From NCBI RefSeq assembly GCF_032854445.1, contig NC_088296.1, forward strand, positions 2,379,246-2,443,245: a stretch of 64,000 bases of DNA, written 5' to 3'. Positions within the stretch are counted from its first letter, which is position 1. Each line of letters starts with the position of its first letter. Of the stretch, positions 46,990 through 56,209 are shown piece by piece. A model generated the notes under the pieces. That model was not told where the DNA came from. It was given only the letters and a program-made list of their open reading frames with translations, and searched no databases. The stretch is from Liolophura sinensis. Taxonomy: Eukaryota > Mollusca > Polyplacophora > Chitonida > Chitonidae. The translations under genes were made by a program, and so were the position numbers.

Positions 46990-48360
46990 AACTACACTCA
47001 AAAGATTGAAACAATATTTCTATAACTGCAGTTTGACACGTTATTAAACTTTCTTCATAACGGATATTGCATCAGTAGGTAAGAGTTAGAAAACAATTTT
47101 TATCACTAACATCATCAAATAAATCGAGCCAACGCCTTATCGCGTACATTGCAAATGGAAATTCCATGGACATGAACAGCTTGATCTGTTCAAGACCTAA
47201 AAGTCAGCCTTTGCAACGGTCTATCGGTCTTAGATCCGGCCTGGTCATTCAGCAAGACAGCGAGGGTATCTACTCAAAACTACAATAGATCGACTATAGT
47301 CTATTTTTTATCCAGTCGCCTATATTCATCTGTCTGTAAAATCAGTCATGCTCGCAGGTGAAGTTAGAACACCCTTTCCAATTCATAATGTTAAAGCCCA
47401 AAGGAACCCATTTCCTCGGGTAACGTCATAATTATTCTAAAACCACTGGCATGCTGGATATTGTTCGACATGTTTTGACCGAGAACGACATCAGTTACCT
47501 AAACTGCTATCGACTTAACTGTAACCCTGTTACGGACATTGCTATATTTTAACTTATTTACATGTTGTAGTATACTATAACCTGAATAAATGTATTTATC
47601 TGTAGTAATATATGATCTCACGGCTGTATGAATTTAGAGAAGAGTGTTATCAAACTAAAGAGACATTCTCAGAGACAGAAGTGTATGCTGTTACCGTCTA
47701 GAGTTTGTTCTAACCGCTTGTTGGTGCTGCAATTGCGAAGCAATGTACTCTCCACGCTCATTGTCCAGGATGCAACTTGATTTAGAATAATTATGACGTC
47801 AGCCGATGGAATGCGTTGTTGTTGTCAAAACTTAGTTTTAGTTTATTGAGCTCAATATTGTGAAGTAGAAAAGTGTTCCAGCTGTATTTTTGGTAATAAT
47901 ATGGACTTTTAACACATCATTGTACAGAGCCTGTGTTGTTACATGTCAACCGATGTCTGCGCTTTCCGCGTTTTCCACGCTTTCGCTGATGTTGCGAGCG
48001 TCGCTGTTTTAAATAAACCGCGACCTATGCGGTGTTGTCAAGGTCGCAATCAAAAATGGCAGCATATCATGTCAGTCGTGATCCTCCACGTTTCTTGTCG
48101 CGGTATTATAACACCTTCCCCGTTTGTCGTCTACCAGACTCACGTCTGTGACAACATGTCCACTGTCACACACCTACCATGTGGATTAGGCTGTATGACA
48201 CATCGGTAAACGTTGCTTCAATCTTTCATTCTCCGCCAGTCTGAAAGCAATGTCTTCTTATAATTAGTTGAATGATATATCGTGTACATTTTCATTCATC
48301 TATCCTATACATCAATGTTATTAAAATTAGTCACAGAAATGTTTCCATTTTTCTCTTTCA
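46990..48360. repeat. duplicated 5' flank block (G), copy 3
   Basis: The upstream flank of the intact gene, matching 25870-26340 and 31000-32880 (without the SINE-type insertion). It may hold the promoter and an untranslated first exon of the intact gene; no core promoter was identified. Confidence 0.75.
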
Positions 48361-48387
48361 ATAAAACTAATGTAATGCATTAGCAGC

Positions 48388-48412
48388 ATAGCGCTTTGCT
48401 CTCACATCATAC
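48388..48412. repeat. single remnant of the 53-bp satellite
   Basis: gcgctttgctctcacatcat plus acgag stands alone before tagataaggactcccagttg, exactly the junction at the right end of the 34.4-38.0 kb array. Confidence 0.9.
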
Positions 48413-48735
48413 GAGTAGATAAGGACTCCCAGTTGACCCTTCTCGAGCAGTAGGTCTCAGACTAACCATGTGTTTGTTCTCATCCAAGACCTTTATTGCC
48501 TAATTCCTTCTGCACCGCTCGTCGTTTGCCTGTACCATCGACCGCCACTTGGCCCCTTCACTTACACGAACTGCCCAGTTGTCGCGCCAGATTTGTTGTC
48601 ATCCATTTACTCTTTTTTCACAATTGCTATTTTTATCGATATCTGAGGGCACCGCCCCATGCTGTGGAACTGTCTGGAGACCCACAGAGGGCAGTTGTCC
48701 ATACTCCATCAGTGTCCTATGTATGTCGCAAAGGA
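48405..48735 (-). pseudogene. broken copy 6 of the ParB/sulfiredoxin-like gene
   Basis: Nearly identical in structure to copy 3: it begins at the satellite junction and ends at ATAG|GACACTG, with the same TGA for Trp and CP for RR in the DNRRL motif. It lacks the N-terminal third and the membrane anchor. Copies 3 and 6 therefore descend from one already broken copy. Confidence 0.75.
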
Positions 48736-50080
48736 CTCGCTCTGGCTCAGCAGCCGATACTCACTTCGCAGCCTTGATAAAGTACTGCATATTTAATATT
48801 CCTTTTAGGCCATAATCTTTTTGGGGGGCGTACAGTAAAGTTCCCTCTATATATGTGTACTCACATCAGCAGTTAGCTGAAGAACAATGACGATAATTAA
48901 AGACAGAATATAACCGCTAAGTTGTGACCATTACCAAACTGTCATAATTTTCTTTCTCTGATCTGCTTTGCTCGCTGTGCTACATCCCTTCCTAATGTAA
49001 CCTAACGGTAAAGTGTATGTCACGTTGTCCCATTCGATCAAAACTTGAGTAAACATAAAATTGTCGACAGCAGGTGTCTCATTTCTATACATTTTTACGT
49101 CATAGGTCTAAATGTAAAGACTGGATAATAGGGAATTGCAAAGTTAGTGCCAGTTGAACGATTCACTGTGCACTCAGTCGATATATGTATTATGTCAATA
49201 CATCTCTATGTTCAGTTATTGATTTGATCGTAATAAAACGCCAGTGAGGAGTTTTCACTGATGTGAAGACGACCAGGTTTGCGGGTTGAGGAAAACCAAA
49301 ATGACTGATGCAAAGCATTAATATTAGCCGGGTTCAAGCAATACATTACCGATATGTCCACTTACAAAAAAACTGCATATATTTATTTTCCATTTTTGCG
49401 CCATTGTCCAAAGGATTCATTTATGTGACAGCGATTAGATTTATTGGTGGGGAAATTTGGTATAGCCAGAGGGGAAAATATCTCCATAAGTATCTGACAA
49501 TCCTCTTCATGTAAATCCACGGTGGAAACGTACGGTGCAGGATTCGAACCTGTGACCTGATCAAGAGATAGTTGTTTATCTAGTCGTCAAAACACAAATT
49601 CGTATTCCCGAAAGCAACGTTCAGCACAACCACCAAAGAACGTATATAACGTAGGATATCAGGGCGGATCCACAAGAGGCGATCAGCTGTCAATTAGCGA
49701 CTTTGTCGGCCAGAGCTAAGCGTCACTTGTGTACCTAGAAACTCATACAGCCCTGTAGGATAATAAGGGATACGTGTCAACGGAGAAGTAAGACCTACAT
49801 GACCAAAGCGAAATAAAGAAACCATCTCCACGTCAGGTGAACAGATATCAAAGAGTCATTGACTGTTTTATGGGCCATGGTCACTTGTCGGTTGTCCTTT
49901 TTAAACGGTTACTTACCTGGCATTCTTGACTACTTTTCCAAATAAGTAATTCGTAACGTGTAAATAGGTGAACGCGCTGGACTCACTTCCCCAGTGCTTC
50001 TCGCATGGACAACCTAAATATTACTACAAGTACCTTTATGGAGATCTGTGTTTATTGACCGTTTCACTATGGTGCACGCA
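48715..50080. repeat. duplicated block Z, copy 4
   Basis: Same order as copies 1 and 3. It includes a reversed B-box-like caggattcgaacctgtgacc at about 49529 (diverged in the other copies) and ends near ggagatctgtgtttattgac. Confidence 0.8.
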
Positions 50081-50149
50081 ATAACAAAACCAAAACGTGC
50101 TAAACCATGATGAGGATATAACTACGTTATTGATTCAGCCTAGACTTTA

Positions 50150-50990
50150 TGTCAGGGTTGCGGTGCTTTGAGCTCAACCAGGGCTGTGGTGTTTTGACTT
50201 CGGTCATGGCTGCGGTGGTGTGACTTCAGCCAGGGCTGCGGTGGTGTGACTTCAGCCAGGCCTGCGGTGCTTTGACTTTAGCCAAGCCTGCTGTGGTGTG
50301 GCTTCAGGCAGGGCTGTGGTGGTGTGACTTCTGACAGAGCTGCGGTGTTTTGACTTCAGCCAGGGCTGCGGTGGTGTGTCTTCAGCCAATGCTGCGGTGG
50401 TGTGACTTTAGCCATGGCTGCGGTACTTTGACTTTAGCCATGGCTGCGGTGGTGTGACTTCAGGCAGGGCCGCGGTGGTGTGACTTCAGCCAGGCCTGCG
50501 GTGCTTTGACTTTACCCAACCCTGCGATGGTGTGACTTCAGCCAGGGCTGCGGTGGTGTGACTTCAGCCAGGCCTGCGGTGCTTTGACTTTAGCCAAGCC
50601 TGCGTTGGTGTGGCTTCAGGCAGGGCTGTGGTGGTGTGACTTCTGACAGAGCTGCAGTGTTTTGACTTCAGCCAGGGCTGCGGTGCTGTGACTTCAGCCA
50701 GTGCTGCGGTGGTGTGACTTCAGGCAGGCCTGCGGTGCTGTGACCTCAGCCAGTGCTGCGGTGGTGTGACTTCAGGAAGGGCTGCAGTGGTGTGACTTCA
50801 GACAGGGCTGCGTTGTTTTGACTTTAGCCAGGGCTGCGATGCTTTGACTTCAACCAGGCTTCCCGTGGTGTGACTTCAGCCAACGCTGCGGTGGTGTGAC
50901 TTCAGCCAACGCTGCGGTGGTGTGACTTCAGCCAGGGCTGCGGTGATGTCACTTTAGCCATGGCTGCAGTGGTGTGACCGCAGCCGATCC
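50150..50990. repeat. 26-bp minisatellite, array 2
   Basis: Units ctgcggtggtgtgacttcag plus ccaggg, about 32 copies with variants (gctttgacttta). It is the expanded counterpart of array 1 in block X copy 2. Confidence 0.95.
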
Positions 50991-51345
50991 TGGCGTTTGT
51001 TCGTGGGAAGAGTTTTCCAGCCACCTGCAGGTGGTCATGATTTCTTTCCACTGTAAAGCTGGCCACTGTCGTGTGAGAGAAATTATCGTTAATACGGCAT
51101 AAAACACCGATTAAATCAAATCTTCTCCGGTGTAAGAATTGCTTTAAACTACAGTTTTCCCAAGGCCCCGGTTGTCATTTTAGAAAGTAAACAGCCTGCT
51201 GTAGTGACCTCACTGCTGACAACGTCAAAACAAATATGTGGGGGCAGAATGTCCAGTTCATATTGGTTTCCACTTCTACCCTACGTGGGAAGGTCTGCCA
51301 GCAGATGCCTGGCAAATGGCCACACGTTTCCGGTTAAAATAGGCG
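50991..51345. repeat. block X, copy 2 (right part) with SINE fragments
   Basis: ttaatacggcataaaacacc and cccaaggccccggttgtcat match 43860-43960. A SINE body piece (tacgtgggaaggtctgccag) is at 51280-51300. A family D scrap follows at 51345-51425. Confidence 0.7.
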
Positions 51346-51425
51346 TCTTGTCAATTTACCCCAGCAAGAGTTTATTCTACCTGTTCATGTAAATGCTTAA
51401 ATAATAGCGATTTAAACAACCCATA

Positions 51426-53120
51426 TCACCATGGCTTAGGAAAAGCTAGGTAAAATGAATTGCATTGATGTTATTTGAAATATAACAATAAATAATATTA
51501 TTTGACGCCGCTGGTCAAAGAAAGGTTCAAAGTCTGCGTAGTCTCCTTTATCCAAACATCGGCCATAAGGGCCCTTTTCGTCAAACATTTGTTTCCCTTT
51601 TGAATCATCTGGCCGGTGTCCTTCAATTGTCCGTTCTGATGGGTCAGCGTATCGTAATTTTTTTCATGCAGAAAATCAAGTAAACCTTATTTGACTATGA
51701 CGTACAATTACCGAAGAACATGTGTGTGAAACGTTGGAGTGATGGGATCTATAGATTTTGTTTTATTAAAAGACAAAAATAGGGTCAAAAACAGGCGTTT
51801 TCCTGCTGGAATTCCCTTCAAAATTAAGATATGATTAAGTGAACCAAAATTCTTTCCACATATGTGTTGCCTAGTTAAGGAGTAATAAGATATAACGAAG
51901 TATCGTGTCGGTTCATATTTTTATAAATTGAAAAGCAAAGAAATAATTTCGAAGTTCAGAGGAATTCTCCATTCACCATAATATTTGACGACATCTAACG
52001 CATTGTCCGCATTTGTTCACTGCTAACATACATACATTGTATCCGTTGTGTTGGATAGGAGCACGAGTTGGATTCGTTTAACTGCATACTTTTTTTTGAG
52101 CTAAAGAAAGGGAGGTAATGCAGGACAGACTGATTTGAACCACACAGGAAATGTTTTGCTTATATTCCTTCATATATTGTCAAACTATATGTTTAAGTAT
52201 ATTATTATAAATCTATACAGATTATATACAGAATTATTCCAACGAAATCTCAACGTTATTTACTTCATCTAACAGCATATCTTACAATTACAATGGAAAG
52301 AGAGCAACGGTTTATCAGTTTAACTTCGTAATAAATGTCTATTAAGGGCACTGTCATGGGTTCACGATATAATTCGTAGGACAAATCTTGTTTCAAATAC
52401 CAGCATTAGAGGGAAATTGATATTACCCTATGCTTTAATAGGCTATCCAGAGAGAGAGGGGGAGAGAGATAGTGCGTCTTAGGTAGATGGTCGACGCCAT
52501 CAGTTTTTGCTCTATGTGACCTACATGTCGGTATAACACGAGTGACAGCGCAAAAAGCCACAACAACGTAACTTTTTGTAACTAAGCACATATAAGCCGT
52601 GACAGCGGGAAAATCCATACGTTTCGGGTCCTCAGCAGGGGTTGAACCCGAACCTCGTGAGTTCTAGCGACGAAAGGTACCGTAAAAGCCTCAAACCATC
52701 AGATAACGGTTTCAAGGCCAGTGGATCAATACGGGAAATGTGGTAGATGCCAGGAAATATTATGGGGGATTTCTCCGAACTTCCAAATTATTTCTTTCAT
52801 TTTTTTAGATTTATAAAACTATACTTTGCTATACCTTACTATTCCTTAACTAGACACCAAGTAGATGAAAATGATTTCGGTTCACGCAATCATATTTTTT
52901 TTATGAAGGGAAAACGTCTTAAATTACAAAGTCTCCTTTTGATTCTACATTTGTCTTGTGATAAAACAAAAAGTATAAATTAGTAACTTCAGTATAAATA
53001 ACTTCAGTGTTTCACACACATGTTCTTCAATAATTGCCCTTCATATCCAAGTAAGTTTTACTTGTTTTTCTGCATGAAAAAATTTAACAGTCACCGCTGC
53101 ACCCGAGATGGACGATTTTA
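51426..53120. other. intergenic, nothing firm
   Basis: AT-rich. A stretch at 52630-52665 (caggggttgaacccgaacct) resembles a reversed B box but has no matching A box or fold. A GA-rich tract is at 52448-52468. No gene was recognised. Confidence 0.4.
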
Positions 53121-53124
53121 CCAT
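53121..53124. repeat. target-site duplication, left (CCAT)
   Basis: CCAT precedes the 5' LTR and follows the 3' LTR (62816-62819). If the LTR is taken to end one base earlier the duplication is ACCAT, the 5-bp size common in Ty3/gypsy. Confidence 0.7.
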
Positions 53125-53372
53125 TGTGGCGATTTTGCTAGAGACAGTATATTATTTCATATAATTGCATGGGAGGTTAGGGGTTAATTTTCTGCCTTGT
53201 CCATAACGTAGACACAGGTTTTACCAGTAGAATGTAAATTTTTATGGGTTAGACATATCCTCAAATTAAATTAGAATTTTTGTGGAATATTTTGAAATAT
53301 ATATATGTTTTTTTTGTAACATATAGAGACAGGATATTTGTGGACTCATGAGAGCAAGTTGTTTTTGGCGCC

Positions 53373-53696
53373 TTAATATAACTTTTGAAGGACACAGTTT
53401 CCGTGCACCCCTGTCCCTTCCAACGTAAGAATTTTAACACTTGATGACTTAATTAGAACACCATATTTCACGTATAATACACTGACATGTTGAAGGAGTT
53501 TCTCTCCAAGCTTGGTGATCGGATATTGTTTGGCTAGGTTGCTAACAACATTTTTTTTTAGCGACCTTAAGTTTGGCGAAACATCCGCCATTGTTAATAT
53601 TTTGAAGTGACAAATTCGAGTAGCGTTTCCATTACTTTTGGACATATTCTTGCTGTAACAAACCACGTACAGCATCTTTCCAGTTAAAAACAACAT
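53373..53696 (-). other. antisense ORF in 5' LTR U3
   Basis: A 107-codon minus-strand frame. An internal ATG at 53591 is in the context ATGGCGGATG and opens 72 codons: MADVSPNLRSLKKNVVSNLA, then KQYPITKLGEKLLQHVSVLY, ending at 53373. It is protein-like in composition and occurs unchanged in the 3' LTR (61017-61340). No family was recognised. It may be a captured host 5' exon or chance. Confidence 0.3.
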
Positions 53697-54072
53697 TAGT
53701 ACTCACTGACTGTGGCATGATTTTGGCATAAAACATCCTTTATACCAAGTTTAAGACACTAAATCATTTTTGTGGTTGTTGTTGTTGTTTCGCCGCGCAC
53801 GATCGTCGTTCGCGGTGAACTGCCGCTAGACGAGGTTGTCTACTTTACGACATCCTTTAGTGTTAAACTCATATTGAAGAGTTTCAAAAGGGGCATTAAC
53901 TTGTATTTGCGAAAGTAAATAGTTTCACTCCACAGGCTCATCTCCTTTCTACCTACAAGTTATTGTTCATCTTTCCATTATTAAGAAAAAGAAAGAAAAA
54001 TGTGCCATGACATTAGATACGCATGTACATGTATAGTATTTCTATACACAGATGTTGTTACTTTGGTATTAG

Positions 54073-54136
54073 CCAATCAGTGCTCTGAGTACCATCCTTG
54101 GTACTCATGAATATTTATGAGCGTAGACTATAAATA
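54073..54136 (+). promoter_or_regulatory. LTR core promoter (CCAAT and TATAAATA)
   Basis: CCAAT at 54073-54077 and TATAAATA at 54129-54136 predict transcription starting near 54160. The equivalent in the 3' LTR is at 61717-61780. Confidence 0.6.
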
Positions 54137-54868
54137 CCGGGCAAATTCCCACTTTTAGTCCCAGATGATCTCGGACCACCGTCGTGTTAACATCTAAATT
54201 TCCACCTAGTTAGCTTTCTAAGGCAGGTATTTTACATGTATATAAGCAGTGTGAAGTGGTAGCTAGATAAGTTGTCAGCACTGAAGTGGGATTTCAGCTT
54301 TAGAGCATACCTAGAGACAGTGGGACTGCTAGTTCCAAACTGTGACACAAGTGTTCCCAGGCTGTGGGACTGACTTTCCCAGGCTGTGAGACTGATATTC
54401 CCAACCATGATTGAGACAGTATATCTCAATAGTTTGTCACTGGGATTTTCTGGACCAAAATTTTATAATTCCCAAGTATGAGCTGAAACATTTATACTGG
54501 GAGAATTTGTGCATAAGTGCCCCTGAGCAATCGTGGGACTGGGATTCCCAGTTTCAGCACAGTGAGACACCGAGTCCCAGAATTTGAAACTCGTTTTCCC
54601 AAGTTATTACTGGACCAATTCTGGAACTGTTACTCCCAGAGAAGACCTGAAAGTATTATTTACGGATAATGTCCCCACATATGGCTGACATATTGTCTAT
54701 ATGACACCAGTAGGACATACCACTATCACAGCAGTACTAGGTTTAATACCTCCCTGAGATATCCCTAACACAGTTATCTGAACCATCTGAAGTACAGATG
54801 TTGTGCTTGTACACAGTACTGACACTTTTACCTATATATATATCAACATACTCCTGTCACTCTATTTT

Positions 54869-54874
54869 AATAAA
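54869..54874 (+). terminator. LTR polyadenylation signal AATAAA
   Basis: Within ttttaataaaactgttgctg. The copy in the 3' LTR (62513-62518) would end the element's RNA. Confidence 0.55.
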
Positions 54875-55174
54875 ACTGTTGCTGCTGTTTGTTGAACTTT
54901 AAAAATCGGACTTTTCTTGGTTATTCGAAGTTCAGAGCTAACTAGTGGTTTTCCCAAACATACTACTGAATGACACGGACTGACCGAGCTGACATTCAAA
55001 AGAATCCATAGTAGCGAACGTCTCCAGCAGTATACAGATATTGTTCCAGAGTTCGACACTGGGTGATTCACGCTACCAATATTGTGCTTTCCCCTGTAGT
55101 AAATGGTGTGATTTGGAACTGGGATATCTGTATCGTTAAGAAGATATATACATAAAAACAAAATCGCTACAACT

Positions 55175-55190
55175 TGGAGGCAGCGGTTGG
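55175..55190 (+). other. primer-binding site candidate
   Basis: TGGAGGCAGCGGTTGG begins three bases after the 5' LTR. It starts with TGG, the complement of a tRNA CCA end. The tRNA was not identified. Confidence 0.6.
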
Positions 55191-55234
55191 ATTCATTTGA
55201 AGTTCAGTTGTCAGGGACCTGCAACTTATTCACA

Positions 55235-56209
55235 ATGGAGGAAGACAGGACAGTTGAAACAGACGGGAGCGATGAAGAAGTTTCGTTTCGAGTACCACAG
55301 AGAGAGGACACCAGAGACCATGATGAGGCTCCGAGATCATCTCCACATGAGTATGCATCTGGCGACGCTGCTTATGTGCCTAGAAATACAAGTCGTCGTC
55401 AACTAAGACCAGAAATTTACAACGGGGAAACGTCTTGGGAAGAGTACCTGAAAATATTTAATACCATTTCCCGAGTCAACTGTTGGACGAAGAGAGAACA
55501 AGCAGATTATCTCTTCACACATTTAAAAGGGTCTGCTCGACAACTGGCCTGCACACTTACTGATGATGAACAAATGAACTTTGATTATCTTGTAGAAGTT
55601 CTGGGAAACCGTTTTGGTCGACGAGATCAAGCTGAACTGTATCTGGCTGAACTGAGGGGCAGACGTCGCAGAGACAAAGAGGGCCTTCGAGAATTAGGTC
55701 AAGCCATTTTGAAGCTGTCAACATTAGCTTACCCAGGGATGTCGTCTTGTCACCAGGAAAGGCTTGCCAAGATCCACTTTATTGACGCCATTGAAGATTA
55801 CGAAATGAGGATGCTAGTACAGCAAGGAAAGCCCAGTACCTTACAGCAAGCGATTACTTTGGCTCTGGAGATTGAAGGATACTGGAAGATAGAAGCTCAG
55901 CGCAGAGACGAGATTCCACGTAGACGACATGTGAGAGAAATTACAGCGGTACCAAGTGCAGATAATACCGATTTGGGAAAGAGAATTTCAGCCTTGGAGA
56001 AATTAATCAAGGAGATGTCATGTAAACAGAAGTCTGTCAATAATGACCGGTCTTGGGAAAAACCGTCATCGCCAAAGAGAGATGTTGAATGCTTCCAGTG
56101 TCACCGATATGGACATTACCGACGTGAATGTCCTCTGAACAAAGGGAAACGTCAACACTTCTCGGGAAAAGGGGGACAACCGACCCAGAGGGGCGAGGAC
56201 CGGTTGTAA
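55235..56209 (+). CDS. gag: gag polyprotein
   Basis: A 324-residue frame from the first in-frame ATG (cacaATGG). The open frame extends upstream into the primer-binding site without another ATG, so I reject a longer start. It has an acidic N-terminus, then a retrotransposon gag capsid region (about residues 50-220: YNGETSWEEYLKIFNTI, LKGSARQLACTL, EVLGNRFGRRDQAE). Near the end is one CCHC zinc knuckle (286-299, CFQCHRYGHYRREC) that binds the element's RNA, followed by a basic, Gly-rich tail. Pol begins in the -1 frame before gag ends; the overlap holds an in-phase GGGAAAA at 56164-56170. Gag looks intact. Confidence 0.9.
   Translation: MEEDRTVETDGSDEEVSFRVPQREDTRDHDEAPRSSPHEYASGDAAYVPRNTSRRQLRPEIYNGETSWEEYLKIFNTISRVNCWTKREQADYLFTHLKGSARQLACTLTDDEQMNFDYLVEVLGNRFGRRDQAELYLAELRGRRRRDKEGLRELGQAILKLSTLAYPGMSSCHQERLAKIHFIDAIEDYEMRMLVQQGKPSTLQQAITLALEIEGYWKIEAQRRDEIPRRRHVREITAVPSADNTDLGKRISALEKLIKEMSCKQKSVNNDRSWEKPSSPKRDVECFQCHRYGHYRRECPLNKGKRQHFSGKGGQPTQRGEDRL

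Larger units (their letters stand above)
53125..55171 (+). repeat. 5' LTR (2,047 bp)
   Basis: Long for a Ty3/gypsy LTR. A CCAAT box (54073-54077), a TATAAATA (54129-54136) and an AATAAA (54869-54874) suggest U3 of about 1 kb, R of about 0.7 kb and a short U5. The R part holds a run of degenerate TGGGACTG...TTCCCAG motifs. An antisense ORF lies in U3. Confidence 0.95.

Noticed and set aside
46947-47001. Upstream extension of the intact gene's frame to 47001
   Set aside because: These codons lie before a strong splice acceptor (tttgtttacag) and start at TTG, so they are most likely intron.
49525-49560. tRNA gene suggested by ggattcgaacctgtgacc on the plus strand
   Set aside because: Only a B-box-like word is present; there is no A box at the proper distance and the other block Z copies have diverged at it.
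55187-55234. Gag start at TTG 55187
   Set aside because: It falls inside the primer-binding site and is not an ATG; the first in-frame ATG at 55235 has a good context.
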